Source: Triplophysa rosa (taxonomy: Eukaryota > Chordata > Actinopteri > Cypriniformes > Nemacheilidae). From it: a stretch of DNA of 64,000 bases. Shown piece by piece: positions 51,901 to 55,658 of the stretch; the first letter of the stretch is position 1, and each line of letters starts with the position of its first letter. Made by a program: the position numbers and the translations under genes. The notes below the pieces were generated by a model. It did no database searches. It was not told the DNA's origin and was given only the letters and a program-made list of their open reading frames with translations. Location of the stretch: the NCBI RefSeq assembly GCF_024868665.1, contig NC_079913.1, forward strand, positions 9,366,879 to 9,430,878, given 5' to 3'.

Positions 51901-53369
51901 GTATTATGTTTATGTATTTTGTAGGACTGCATGTTAGTGCACGTGTTCATATTATAAATAGCTGTATAAATGTAGTTATGTAGTATCTACAATTATATTG
52001 TGTTTTACACAAATGTTCTTTAATTTACCTATAACAGTATTAATGACTATATTGTTACACAAGCAGAGGTAACTCACAAAGAGACAAAAGAGATTTTGAT
52101 GAATTTTTGAACTCAGCACTGATGTAAAATATTACTTTAGGGTGTGTGTATATCTCCTGGGGTTGTTCCCCTCACAGTGTGAGGGCGCTGTCAGGACCGG
52201 CAATAGTGGGGCGCTAACATGCAAGTTCTCTATCTGACTTACGGTTGCCTTGGAGACACAGGAGTGGATCATCACCGACTGGTGCCACTTGTCCTGTTAA
52301 GTTACTAATCAAGTGTTTTTAGACTGTAGTACACTAATCGCTGAGACACGGATTCACAAGTCACCCCTACATGGAATTAAGCCTGTGACCTTGAGATTGG
52401 GCGTTGAACATAATGTCACCAGCATTCTATCAATAACTAAATAAAACAACTGTCATGTGTGCATTTATGAATGCAATGCTATCATTATAGTTTTTGTGCC
52501 TGAAACTATATGTCTACTTTTTCAGATCCACGTTTACTTAGCTTTCAAAATGACTTTCGTTAGACTTCTATTGCTTGCTTTCAGTAGATTTAATGTCAGA
52601 TTATGTTGGACTGCAATTTAGTTTAATGCATCTCAGTGATTTAGATGCAGGTTTTATGCTCTAAAACAACACGCTAGCTATTTACTTGATTCGTCCCACA
52701 GTCTGATCCCATTTTTAAAAGCAAATATGACTGGGGAACAAATTTGGATAGTTTATTCAGACATCACTTCAGACTGGTAAATCCATAAAAGACACACAGA
52801 TATCACACATCTGTTTATATGCAAATTAGAATTGATATTTCAGTTCATAAGAAATGAATGTGCTCATGGTCTGAGAGATCAGGATTGTCTTGCATCTACA
52901 ATAGAACAGACATTGCAATTGTGTGTGTGTGTGTGTGTGTGTGTGCGTGCGTGCGTGCGTGTGTGCGTGTGTGTGTGTGCGTGTGTCTGGTCTATTATCA
53001 TACACTGATAGTTAATGAATAACAAATTAAAAAGAATGCTTAAGTAAAAAGTGAGAATTTTTTTAAAGGGGTCATATGACAAAATTTCATGTTTTGCTTT
53101 TGATTTAGTGTGTTATATATCCGTTCGTGCATGTATGAGACCTCCAAAGTCTTTTAAGTTTTGCACTTAAAAGTATAAACACACCGTATTACACCAGAAA
53201 CACAAGTTTTAATCATGTCACATGTCCCCTTTAAGATTCGGTAGCTTCATTTCTTTGGCATGTGTGTCTGCTTTTGTGTGTTTACAAAAATGTATGTGTG
53301 AGGAGTTACGTCAATATCATCCTTCCATTGGTGATCCATTTCGAGGGCCTCAGCAGCACTGGCCAGTTC
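18990..53369 (-). CDS. cacna2d1: Voltage-gated calcium channel alpha-2/delta-1 subunit (37 exons, 5' end missing)
   Basis: Auxiliary subunit of high-voltage-activated calcium channels. It is extracellular, heavily glycosylated and membrane-anchored, and raises channel surface expression. Exons chained by GT..AG borders and phase (descending): 53310-53369, 51542-51577, 51247-51382, 46932-47063, 46398-46470, 46197-46247, 44661-44760, 43832-43990, 43318-43425, 42902-42980, 42762-42811, 42578-42661, 42351-42413, 40918-40992, 40002-40076, 39920-39934, 39529-39600, 39219-39290, 38757-38818, 37918-37994, 37374-37387, 33849-33892, 33423-33523, 30009-30090, 29645-29710, 29461-29573, 29314-29385, 29153-29220, 28961-28999, 28546-28617, 26448-26600, 23998-24050, 23849-23904, 23140-23266, 22746-22873, 21768-21850, 18990-19106. 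The sum is 2967 nt, one open frame of 988 residues. Order: end of VWA-N, VWA with MIDAS, Cache-type region, VGCC alpha-2 region, delta peptide, GPI-type tail. Closer to CACNA2D1 than CACNA2D2 at [10 protein letters not shown] and in the FFG.IDP.LMR region. The N-terminal exons were not found up to base 64000. Confidence 0.93.
19198..19381. mobile_element. TTAA-family MITE, internally deleted
   Basis: 184 bp between TTAA at 19194-19197 and 19382-19385, with ends AGGGATCGTTCGACCAAAAA and GGGTGAACGATCTCC. Lies only 88 bases upstream (minus sense) of the last cacna2d1 coding exon. Confidence 0.87.
19460..19660. repeat. Dispersed repeat with CCCCAGCTGC motif
   Basis: Contains AAATTACAG, TTGCAAATTTG, TGTAATTTTAC and CTCCCCAGCTGCTGGAATATTAC, shared with the two tandem units at 45660-45935. 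Confidence 0.6.
19955..20040. repeat. (GAAA)n microsatellite
   Basis: About 21 uninterrupted GAAA units inside a cacna2d1 intron. Confidence 0.95.
20181..20527. mobile_element. TA-flanked Tc1/mariner-like MITE
   Basis: 347 bp flanked by TA (20179-20180 and 20528-20529) with inverted ends CAGGGGTTGGAC / GGTCCAACACC. No transposase frame. Confidence 0.65.
20657..20705. repeat. (GA)n microsatellite
   Basis: Interrupted GA repeat; a further GA-rich patch follows at 20837-20865. Confidence 0.9.
20998..21430. mobile_element. Fragment of a DNA transposon with GGCCAAAAGTAT motif
   Basis: The sequence CACGGCCAAAAGTATACGGACAC with the following ATCACACCCACATGTG stretch is a widespread teleost transposon terminus. 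The matching opposite end was not seen, so this is a truncated copy. Confidence 0.5.
21768..21850 (-). CDS. cacna2d1: cacna2d1 exon (w36): [16 protein letters not shown]
   Basis: 83 nt, phase 1 to 0. Encodes [20 protein letters not shown] then CFDDNSR, matching QPRYRKGPDVCFDNN. The acceptor could instead be TATCAG, moving the upstream border to 21874 and adding eight codons; both keep the frame. Donor GTGAGT. Confidence 0.88.
22500..22677 (+). repeat. LINE-like 3' tail
   Basis: Ends with CACCAAAACAAATTCCTTGT, GGCAATAAAGCTCTTTCTGA and TTCTGATA. The AATAAAGCTCTTTCTGATTCTGAT ending (given here in parts) is typical of 5'-truncated fish non-LTR retrotransposons. Sits in the intron below exon w35. 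Confidence 0.55.
22746..22873 (-). CDS. cacna2d1: cacna2d1 exon (w35): [15 protein letters not shown] (diverged)
   Basis: 128 nt as modelled, phase 2 to 1. Behind a good pyrimidine tract and ACTATAG acceptor it encodes [20 protein letters not shown] and [20 protein letters not shown]. This aligns with the human [24 protein letters not shown] but is clearly diverged. The 3' border (A|GTGCAT) is weak and chosen only because it keeps phase; GTGAAA after TATCAGT and GTATCC are other phase-1 options. Confidence 0.7.
23140..23266 (-). CDS. cacna2d1: cacna2d1 exon (w34): start of delta peptide
   Basis: 127 nt, phase 1 to 2. Encodes [20 protein letters not shown] and [20 protein letters not shown] then CSR. 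ADVDDD resembles the rabbit delta N-terminus; [16 protein letters not shown] is the alpha-2/delta-1 delta signature. Delta is held to alpha-2 by disulfide bonds. Donor GTAAGA. Confidence 0.96.
23849..23904 (-). CDS. cacna2d1: cacna2d1 exon (w33): [18 protein letters not shown]
   Basis: 56 nt, phase 2 to 1. Ends at LEA, the point after which the mature delta peptide begins in the rabbit protein. Acceptor TTATTCAG, donor GTAAGA. Confidence 0.94.
23998..24050 (-). CDS. cacna2d1: cacna2d1 exon (w32): GWWASAAAW
   Basis: 53 nt, phase 0 to 2. Encodes [17 protein letters not shown](W), the conserved hydrophobic stretch near the alpha-2 C-terminus. Donor GTGAGT. Confidence 0.95.
24350..24920. mobile_element. 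TTAA MITE, AGGGGTCATATG family, copy 1
   Basis: 571 bp flanked by TTAA (24346-24349 and 24921-24924) with inverted ends AGGGGTCATATGGC / CTGTCATATGACCCCT. No ORF of transposase type. Lies 296 bases upstream (minus sense) of exon w32. Confidence 0.88.
26008..26303. mobile_element. TTAA-family palindromic MITE
   Basis: 296 bp between TTAA at 26004-26007 and 26304-26307. Ends ATGGATAATTCAGCCCAAAA and TGTGTGAACTATTCCT. Lies 140 bases below exon w31. Confidence 0.87.
26448..26600 (-). CDS. cacna2d1: cacna2d1 exon (w31): [13 protein letters not shown] / YDYQSLCDP
   Basis: 153 nt, phase 0 to 0, the second-longest exon found. Encodes [36 protein letters not shown] and [13 protein letters not shown] is a potential glycosylation site. 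Donor GTAAGT. Confidence 0.96.
27208..27443. mobile_element. MITE with GTTTCC..CGGGAAAC ends
   Basis: About 236 bp with inverted ends GGGGTGGTTTCCTGTACAAG and CCCTGTCCGGGAAACTGCCC. The interior has GACTAGTCCTAGACTAAAAT and CATAGTCCTGACTTAATC, themselves inverted. Confidence 0.72.
28140..28500. other. GC-rich intronic segment, possible regulatory element
   Basis: Non-repetitive, CpG-containing sequence in the intron between exons w30 and w31. No coding homology in either direction. Confidence 0.3.
28546..28617 (-). CDS. cacna2d1: cacna2d1 exon (w30): [17 protein letters not shown]
   Basis: 72 nt, phase 0 to 0. Encodes [20 protein letters not shown] and YISK. LLMAN(H/Q)DDY is typical of alpha-2/delta-1 rather than -2. 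Donor GTGGGC. Confidence 0.96.
28961..28999 (-). CDS. cacna2d1: cacna2d1 exon (w29): [13 protein letters not shown]
   Basis: 39 nt, phase 0 to 0. A cysteine-rich short exon equal to the human CAGPVCDCKRNSD; all three cysteines are kept. Donor GTAAGA. Confidence 0.94.
29153..29220 (-). CDS. cacna2d1: cacna2d1 exon (w28): [19 protein letters not shown]
   Basis: 68 nt, phase 1 to 0, ending ITSK. Contains the NVT sequon in the place of the human NFT. Acceptor GTTTCAG, donor GTGAGA. Confidence 0.94.
29314..29385 (-). CDS. cacna2d1: cacna2d1 exon (w27): [17 protein letters not shown]
   Basis: 72 nt, phase 1 to 1. Encodes [20 protein letters not shown] and KPA, equal to the VSKAVEIYIQGKLLKPA segment. 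Donor GTGGGA. Confidence 0.94.
29461..29573 (-). CDS. cacna2d1: cacna2d1 exon (w26): [15 protein letters not shown]
   Basis: 113 nt, phase 2 to 1. Encodes [20 protein letters not shown] and [26 protein letters not shown] is a family hallmark. Donor GTAAGT. Confidence 0.95.
29645..29710 (-). CDS. cacna2d1: cacna2d1 exon (w25): ARFVVTDGGITRVYP-type motif
   Basis: 66 nt, phase 2 to 2. Encodes [20 protein letters not shown] and E(S). Highly conserved TDGG.TRVYP signature. Donor GTAAAG. Confidence 0.95.
30009..30090 (-). CDS. cacna2d1: cacna2d1 exon (w24): [18 protein letters not shown]
   Basis: 82 nt, phase 1 to 2. Encodes [20 protein letters not shown] then HWSKQR. Matches [20 protein letters not shown]. 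Acceptor TTTCTCAG, donor GTGAGT. Confidence 0.95.
30180..30540 (-). repeat. Unclassified interspersed repeat R, copy 3
   Basis: Inverted relative to copy 1 and nearly full length, from GTCTTCAGAGGTGTATAAAG to GCAATTCGCAACCTCACAGC. Starts about 90 bases upstream (minus sense) of exon w24. Confidence 0.8.
30808..30998. mobile_element. MITE with CCTTACGAAAATT ends
   Basis: About 190 bp with inverted ends CCTTACGAAAATTTACCATG and GTTAATTTTCGTAAGG. The interior repeats ACCATGGTTTTACTACAG three times in both directions. Confidence 0.75.
31094..31150 (+). repeat. tRNA-derived SINE fragment
   Basis: GTTAGAGCACAGTGCTTGC resembles an A box and GTCATGGGTTCAATTCCCAG a B box. No proper acceptor stem. 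Confidence 0.5.
31406..31422. repeat. Short (GA)n tract
   Basis: Eight GA units. Confidence 0.8.
32044..32096. repeat. (CT)n microsatellite
   Basis: About 26 CT units in the intron between exons w23 and w24. On the sense (minus) strand it reads as (GA)n. Confidence 0.95.
32780..33010. repeat. Local tandem repeat of ~105 bp, three copies
   Basis: The phrase AACTATAAATAAATAAAAT with ATGCTTTG.AGTTAAAATATGATT and AATAGCCAATGTTTGGT recurs three times between 32766 and 33025, the last copy diverged. Confidence 0.65.
33423..33523 (-). CDS. cacna2d1: cacna2d1 exon (w23): [21 protein letters not shown]
   Basis: 101 nt, phase 2 to 1. Encodes [20 protein letters not shown] then [13 protein letters not shown] and the first base of C. 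Start of the VGCC alpha-2 region. Donor GTAAGT. Confidence 0.95.
33849..33892 (-). CDS. cacna2d1: cacna2d1 exon (w22): [12 protein letters not shown]
   Basis: 44 nt, phase 0 to 2. Encodes [14 protein letters not shown](R), matching FEESGYTFIAPR. Acceptor ACTCTGTAG, donor GTCAGA. Confidence 0.9.
34243..34262. repeat. (TA)n tract
   Basis: Ten TA units, followed at 34264 by CGGTGGGGTCCAAAAGTCTG, a terminus-like motif of a dispersed fish repeat. Confidence 0.8.
34886..35171. mobile_element. MITE with TGTGACCCTGG ends, copy A
   Basis: 286 bp with inverted ends TGTGACCCTGGACAACAAAC and TTTGTGGTCCAGGGTCACA. Interior motifs (ATTAAGTAAAGATCA or its inverse) are shared with 41755-42189. Confidence 0.8.
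35263..35320. mobile_element. TTAA-family MITE end fragment
   Basis: AAAGGATAGTTCACCCAAAA followed by ATGAAAAGGATGTCATC marks a terminal fragment of the palindromic family. Confidence 0.6.
36925..37180. mobile_element. TTAA-family palindromic MITE, degraded ends
   Basis: Carries CTTCTGCAGAACACAAAAGA, GACATTCTTCAAAATATCTT and TTTTTAGGTGAACTATTCC. The TTAA boundaries have mutated (TTGA on the right). About 195 bases below the 14-nt microexon. Confidence 0.78.
37374..37387 (-). CDS. cacna2d1: cacna2d1 14-nt microexon (SWRPS)
   Basis: Fourteen nucleotides behind a strong pyrimidine tract and TCTGTAG acceptor, ending at a GTAGAT donor. It is the only length here that joins phase 1 of the preceding exon to phase 0 of the next, encoding WRP within SWRPS. 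A GC-type donor (GCAAGT) lies 10 nt further on but would lead straight to a stop. No homology supports the residues, which sit in a variable linker. Confidence 0.65.
37918..37994 (-). CDS. cacna2d1: cacna2d1 exon (w20): [13 protein letters not shown]
   Basis: 77 nt, phase 2 to 1. Encodes [20 protein letters not shown] and ITQAK. Matches the human LALVLPTYSFYYI..ETITQA. Acceptor CCTCTAG, donor GTAAGT. Confidence 0.93.
38108..38416. mobile_element. TTAA-family palindromic MITE
   Basis: 309 bp, ends GGGAAAGTTCACCCCC and TTTGGGGTGAACTATCCC; right flank TTAA (38417-38420), left flank TTGA. The arms GAAGATATTTTGAAGAATG and CATTCTTCAAAATATCTTC pair perfectly. Between exons w19 and w20. Confidence 0.87.
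38757..38818 (-). CDS. cacna2d1: cacna2d1 exon (w19): RTYTWVPV
   Basis: 62 nt, phase 0 to 2. Encodes [20 protein letters not shown] plus the start of the next codon. Corresponds to RTYTWTPVNGTDYS. Donor GTAAAA. Confidence 0.93.
38950..39186. mobile_element. TTAA-family MITE, truncated
   Basis: Begins inside the left arm (ACACAAAAGAAGATATTTTG) and ends TTTTGGGTAAACTGTCCC followed by TTAA (39187-39190). Lies between exons w18 and w19, 33 bases from the w18 donor. Confidence 0.8.
39219..39290 (-). CDS. cacna2d1: cacna2d1 exon (w18): [20 protein letters not shown]
   Basis: 72 nt, phase 0 to 0, ending SHDE. Aligns with the human [20 protein letters not shown]. Acceptor CTGTAG, donor GTAAGC. A TTAA-family transposon ends only 33 bases below the donor, at 39186. 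Confidence 0.93.
39529..39600 (-). CDS. cacna2d1: cacna2d1 exon (w17): [18 protein letters not shown]
   Basis: 72 nt, phase 0 to 0. Encodes [20 protein letters not shown] then VKVD. DLKSQ corresponds to the optional five residues (NPKSQ) of mammals, and its last codons TCTCAG form a second in-frame acceptor. Donor GTGAGT. Confidence 0.93.
39920..39934 (-). CDS. cacna2d1: cacna2d1 candidate 15-nt microexon (ATLLR)
   Basis: Fifteen nucleotides between an AATGCAG acceptor and a perfect GTAAGT donor, phase 0 to 0, encoding ATLLR. It falls exactly where mammalian alpha-2/delta-1 has alternatively spliced region A. The acceptor is weak, with its pyrimidines about 20 nt upstream and a TGC next to the AG, a pattern seen in SRRM4-controlled neural microexons. 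The reading frame closes with or without it, so inclusion is an inference. Confidence 0.55.
40002..40076 (-). CDS. cacna2d1: cacna2d1 exon (w15): [20 protein letters not shown]
   Basis: 75 nt, phase 0 to 0. Highly conserved Cache segment, followed by PK. It opens with LGPNGYY where the human protein, as I recall, has LCPNGYY, so a cysteine appears to be lost. Donor GTACAG. Confidence 0.95.
40153..40644. mobile_element. TA-flanked Tc1/mariner-like MITE
   Basis: 492 bp flanked by TA (40151-40152 and 40645-40646) with inverted ends GTCAAAAGTTTTCGAACACT and AGTGTTCGAAAACTTTTGAC, 20 of 20 bases. No transposase frame. Between exons w14 and w15. Confidence 0.85.
40918..40992 (-). CDS. cacna2d1: cacna2d1 exon (w14): [14 protein letters not shown]
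   Basis: 75 nt, phase 0 to 0. Encodes [20 protein letters not shown] and TPRFT, part of a Cache-like fold. Donor GTAAGT. Confidence 0.95.
41755..42189. mobile_element. MITE with TGTGACCCTGG ends, copy B
   Basis: 435 bp with inverted ends TGTGACCCTGGATCACAAAA and TTTGTTGTCCTGGGTCACA, running into an (AT)n tract at 42190-42211. About 160 bases below exon w13. Confidence 0.82.
42190..42211. repeat. (AT)n tract
   Basis: Eleven AT units directly at the end of the TGTGACCC element, possibly grown from its target site. Confidence 0.85.
42351..42413 (-). CDS. cacna2d1: cacna2d1 exon (w13): [14 protein letters not shown]
   Basis: 63 nt, phase 0 to 0. Encodes [20 protein letters not shown] and K. 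The TGTLPVFN motif is a family hallmark; NKT is a potential glycosylation site. The tail after VFN is shorter and diverged compared with the human protein. Confidence 0.94.
42578..42661 (-). CDS. cacna2d1: cacna2d1 exon (w12): [11 protein letters not shown] / [10 protein letters not shown]
   Basis: 84 nt, phase 0 to 0. Start of the Cache-type region: [20 protein letters not shown] and TNVYLDAL. Donor GTACGT. Confidence 0.95.
42762..42811 (-). CDS. cacna2d1: cacna2d1 exon (w11): [17 protein letters not shown]
   Basis: 50 nt, phase 1 to 0. Matches the mammalian sequence over all 17 residues as I remember it. Acceptor CCAACAG, donor GTACTA. Confidence 0.95.
42902..42980 (-). CDS. cacna2d1: cacna2d1 exon (w10): [20 protein letters not shown]
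   Basis: 79 nt, phase 0 to 1. Last part of the VWA domain and the conserved [10 protein letters not shown] link. Donor GTAAAC. Confidence 0.95.
43318..43425 (-). CDS. cacna2d1: cacna2d1 exon (w9): [13 protein letters not shown]
   Basis: 108 nt, phase 0 to 0. Encodes [20 protein letters not shown], the core VWA strand and DGG loop. Acceptor TTAACTAG, donor GTGACG (weak). Confidence 0.95.
43832..43990 (-). CDS. cacna2d1: cacna2d1 exon (w8): [10 protein letters not shown]
   Basis: 159 nt, phase 0 to 0. Encodes [20 protein letters not shown] then [20 protein letters not shown], within the VWA domain. The T of NGTTDY is at the expected third MIDAS loop. NST and NGT are possible glycosylation sites. 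Donor GTAAGA. Confidence 0.95.
44661..44760 (-). CDS. cacna2d1: cacna2d1 exon (w7): MIDAS SGSVSG
   Basis: 100 nt, phase 2 to 0. Continues the VWA domain with [20 protein letters not shown] and then [13 protein letters not shown]. With the upstream D it completes DxSxS (window residues 162-166), the metal-ion-dependent adhesion site needed for channel trafficking in this family. Confidence 0.96.
45605..45960. repeat. Tandem pair of GTCAAATTACAGG..CCCCAGCTGCC units
   Basis: Two units, about 45663-45775 and 45834-45942, share GTCAAATTACAGGAAA, GCAAATTTAC, GTAATTTTACA, GAATATT and CGCCCCAGCTGCC in order. A third, diverged unit is at 19460-19660. Between exons w6 and w7. Confidence 0.7.
46197..46247 (-). 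CDS. cacna2d1: cacna2d1 exon (w6): start of VWA domain
   Basis: 51 nt, phase 2 to 2. Encodes [16 protein letters not shown](V), the first beta strand of the VWA domain. It carries the D of the MIDAS motif, which is split across the intron from SGS in the next exon. Donor GTGAGT. Confidence 0.95.
46398..46470 (-). CDS. cacna2d1: cacna2d1 exon (w5): RRR drug-binding motif
   Basis: 73 nt, phase 1 to 2. Encodes [20 protein letters not shown] then RRRPW (RRR at window residues 142-144). In mammalian alpha-2/delta-1 the third arginine of this motif is needed for gabapentin binding; all three are kept here. Donor GTGAGT. Confidence 0.95.
46932..47063 (-). CDS. cacna2d1: cacna2d1 exon (w4): NELNWT and [15 protein letters not shown]
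   Basis: 132 nt, phase 1 to 1. Encodes [18 protein letters not shown] followed by [15 protein letters not shown], nearly identical to the mammalian protein. Acceptor TTTGACAG, donor GTAAAA. A 4.2-kb intron separates it from exon w3. Confidence 0.95.
47735..47904 (+). repeat. SINE-like sequence ending in (ATTCTG)n
   Basis: GAAGACCCGGGTTCAAATCC resembles a tRNA B box; 90 bases later the sequence ends in five to six ATTCTG units (47871-47904). This tail matches the LINE-like end at 22677, as when a SINE borrows a LINE tail. The A box is not clear. Confidence 0.45.
48355..48632. mobile_element. TTAA-family palindromic MITE, right end lost
   Basis: Follows TTAA (48351-48354) with AGGGATAGTGCACCAAAAAA. 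The arms include AATGTTCTTCAAAATATC. The right end is replaced by unrelated sequence after ATTTTCATTTTTAACC. Confidence 0.8.
48858..48956. repeat. (TG)n/(CGTG)n microsatellite
   Basis: About 100 bp of TG with a (TGCG)n interior, in the intron between exons w3 and w4. Confidence 0.95.
49420..49626. mobile_element. TTAA-family MITE, truncated
   Basis: Contains GAAGAATGTTGTTAACC and GGTTACCAACTTTCTTCCAC arms and ends TTTTGGGGTGAACTTTCACT before TTAA (49627-49630). The left end is missing. Confidence 0.78.
49832..49858. repeat. Three copies of a 9-bp unit (GAGCACCAT)
   Basis: Short perfect tandem repeat within an intron. Confidence 0.8.
50131..50331. mobile_element. Foldback MITE with 16-bp perfect inverted ends
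   Basis: 201 bp bounded by GATGCCATAGAAGAAC and GTTCTTCTATGGCATC, with internal AAAGAACCTT / AGGTTCTT pairs. Confidence 0.82.
51247..51382 (-). CDS. cacna2d1: cacna2d1 exon (w3): AVHIPTDIY segment
   Basis: 136 nt, phase 0 to 1. Starts FDINDPETH and ends [12 protein letters not shown], the strongly conserved stretch ahead of the VWA domain. NQT and NTS are potential N-glycosylation sites. Donor GTAAGT. Confidence 0.93.
51542..51577 (-). CDS. cacna2d1: cacna2d1 exon (w2), 12 codons
   Basis: 36 nt, phase 0 to 0. Reads [12 protein letters not shown], matching the conserved NEVVYYNAKDD of the family. Acceptor GTTAACAG, donor GTAGGC. Confidence 0.9.
52919..52986. repeat. (TG)n/(CGTG)n microsatellite
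   Basis: About 68 bp of TG with TGCG interruptions between exons w1 and w2. Confidence 0.95.
53067..53230. mobile_element. TTAA MITE, AGGGGTCATATG family, copy 2 (short)
   Basis: 164 bp between TTAA at 53063-53066 and 53231-53234 with ends AGGGGTCATATGAC and GTCACATGTCCCCT. A strongly deleted relative of 24350-24920. Lies 79 bases below exon w1. Confidence 0.87.
53310..53369 (-). CDS. cacna2d1: cacna2d1 exon (w1): end of VWA-N helix, HQW motif
   Basis: 60 nt, phase 0 to 0. Reads [20 protein letters not shown], aligning with the human EAEKVQAAHQW segment. The acceptor is TGTTTAG and the donor GTAACT. This is the most upstream exon found; the human protein has roughly 85 residues before it. 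Confidence 0.85.
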
Positions 53370-55342
53370 CTAAACACAAGGAATAAGAATGTTACAGTAC
53401 ACATGCACACAAACGTATATTTCACATAAACAGACGTCAGATCAAATCTCTGCACTTTTGGATAACTAAACTAAGACACTTTACAATCAAATAAAAACTC
53501 TTATCGTAGCACAACTGCAATATAAACGTCAAAACAGAAGAAAGTCTTACAAATCTGAGTTTAGATAAGATTTGCTTTTTATATCAAATCAAACGAAATT
53601 AAAAATAAAATAGACATATTTTTCTCGGAATGACCATCATTCAGCCTATACTCTTATCTTCTATGAGAAAAACCCTCCTTGACAGTACGCTAAATTTAGA
53701 CACCAGTGTAACCCGGGACTCCTCAACTGATTAGGTTAATAACAGCATAATGGCACTATCTTTAAATCTGACCCGCACTGGAAACTAACTGTACGCCTAA
53801 TTTCCCGTGGGAACTTTCACGTCTCACTGCCAACTTTTTTCTTTTTTTTCCCCCTTTTTTACTGCCCTCAAAATGAGATGTGAAGAGTAGGGTTTGGGGG
53901 TGTCAAATTAATCTAGATAACCAGGAGACCAAAAGCAAATTAAGAAAAACTAATTTGATGCCTGGCAACACATCATACTCTATGAGATGAGACTTCGAAA
54001 AAAGCATAAAGCGTGATTAGTTTGTCATTTCGCTGCTGTTTGTAATGAAGTCTGAAATGGTTTTGCCCAGAACTGTCATTGTAAATGATTTAAAGATATT
54101 GTGAGAGGATATTATGCTGCCTTTAAGTCCTCCTGAGAAGTTCATACATACGAGTTTGGTTGCATAATTACAATATGATGTTTTCAAAAGATTTGGGGAA
54201 TGGAGACATTGGGGAAGAAAGCTTTTCCTAAGATTAAAAGATTCCTATTAGATGTGAATTGTGCTTAGATGTAGTTATGCATTCTAGGATTTTTGTGCTG
54301 CCATATTGGAAAATGCAGTTATGTCACATAAGCCTCCAAAACTAGCTAAATGGGAAGAATTTTGTGGTGAACTTGACTTTATTATTTTTAAACCGGCATG
54401 CCCCCAACATAGTCTTAGTTCAAAGTATATACGAGTGATAATTATAATCTTGACATGGACTGATCTCATCATTCTGCCATAACTTGAAGACATTAAAACT
54501 CTTCTTAGTATTACATCAGCATGATATCTCTCTCCTCTCCCATATCAGAAAAACTTAATTAACGCTATTAAAACCAATTAAAGCCAAAATAAACACTCAT
54601 TGCATAAATCTGAGAGTCTCTGGATGGCTTTGTACATTGTAGGGACACAATATAGTACAGTATATATTTGTCCTTTTGCATAGTAATCAAGATGGCTAGG
54701 TTTTTCATAGTTGCTATGAGACCAAAGTATCCCCATTACAAGAAGCCTGAAATATCCGCTCACTCCTTCAGGGGTAATGAACGTAGTAACGCTTAGCTAG
54801 ATGATGAAACCCCTCTCCCACTTCAGACATCCCATAATAACCCACTGACCCCAGGGTCTAAGCACTCAGCCAAACACTCTGATGAGCTGTTGCCATAACA
54901 ACCCGAGTGATGTGGTCTCATTAGAAAGATCAGGGGTGTGTGTTTGTCTTACACACACTTAGGGCTAAGGACAAATATAAAGTATAAATATGGGCTGAAA
55001 TTGCTTGGTCCCTCACTATTTGATTCAGAATCGATTCTAATGGGTCATGATTCGATTCAGAATCGATTCTTCACCTACTAATAAGCATATATATGTGACG
55101 TCATCTAGTCGCATTTGCAGTTACTTCCGAGTTACTTTACGAGTTACTAAGAATCAAATTTTCCCCAACCATTGGTTCTTTCAACCCATGTTGGGTCAAA
55201 TATGGACATTTTCTAGATTAATTTAACCCAACCCAACAGTTGGCTTCGTCCCTTCTTGACCTAACTATGGGTTAAAAATAGTGCATTATCATTTTGACAG
55301 TAATTACAATACTTGCAAAAAATCTACTGTAACAAAGTTCAA
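53370..55342. other. Upstream intron of cacna2d1, no exon recognised
   Basis: I searched on the minus strand for the missing N-terminal exons and found none. Motifs GGGTTAAA / AACCCAACCCAAC at 55180-55280 belong to a dispersed repeat. Otherwise no feature was seen. Confidence 0.4.
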
Positions 55343-55658
55343 TGTAGGGAAGGAAGGAGGCGGGAACCGGCGAACATTTAAACACTAAACTTTAATCAAA
55401 AATAAACAAACAATAACACGGAAGTAAAAGGCCGGCAGCCACCTCACGGTCGACTGCCGGCCACACAAACATAAATAAAACTTAACATTTCCGGGCCCGG
55501 TCCTCTCTCCTCGGCAGTCCCGTCGCTCGTCCTCTTATGCTCCCTAGCTCCCCGTGAGGCATGCGGGACCGGTGCGCGTACAGCTGACACTCATTATCAC
55601 TCACGCCACCGGCCCCGCCTTCCTGCCCCACAGCTCTCGTCCCGCCTTCCTCGCTACA
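55343..55658 (-). mobile_element. Probable solo LTR of a retrotransposon
   Basis: A 316-bp GC-rich island in AT-rich DNA with TG..CA-type ends on either strand (TGTAGGG / GCTACA). On the minus strand it has GGCCGGCAGTCGACC, AGTTTTATTTATG and GATTAAAGTTTAG, as in an LTR with a polyadenylation signal. The flanking 5 bases do not match, so the boundaries are uncertain. Confidence 0.5.

Noticed and set aside
18990..53369. Assignment to cacna2d2 instead of cacna2d1
   Set aside because: Several exons ([28 protein letters not shown]) fit alpha-2/delta-1 better than the -2 sequence I remember; a phylogeny would settle it.
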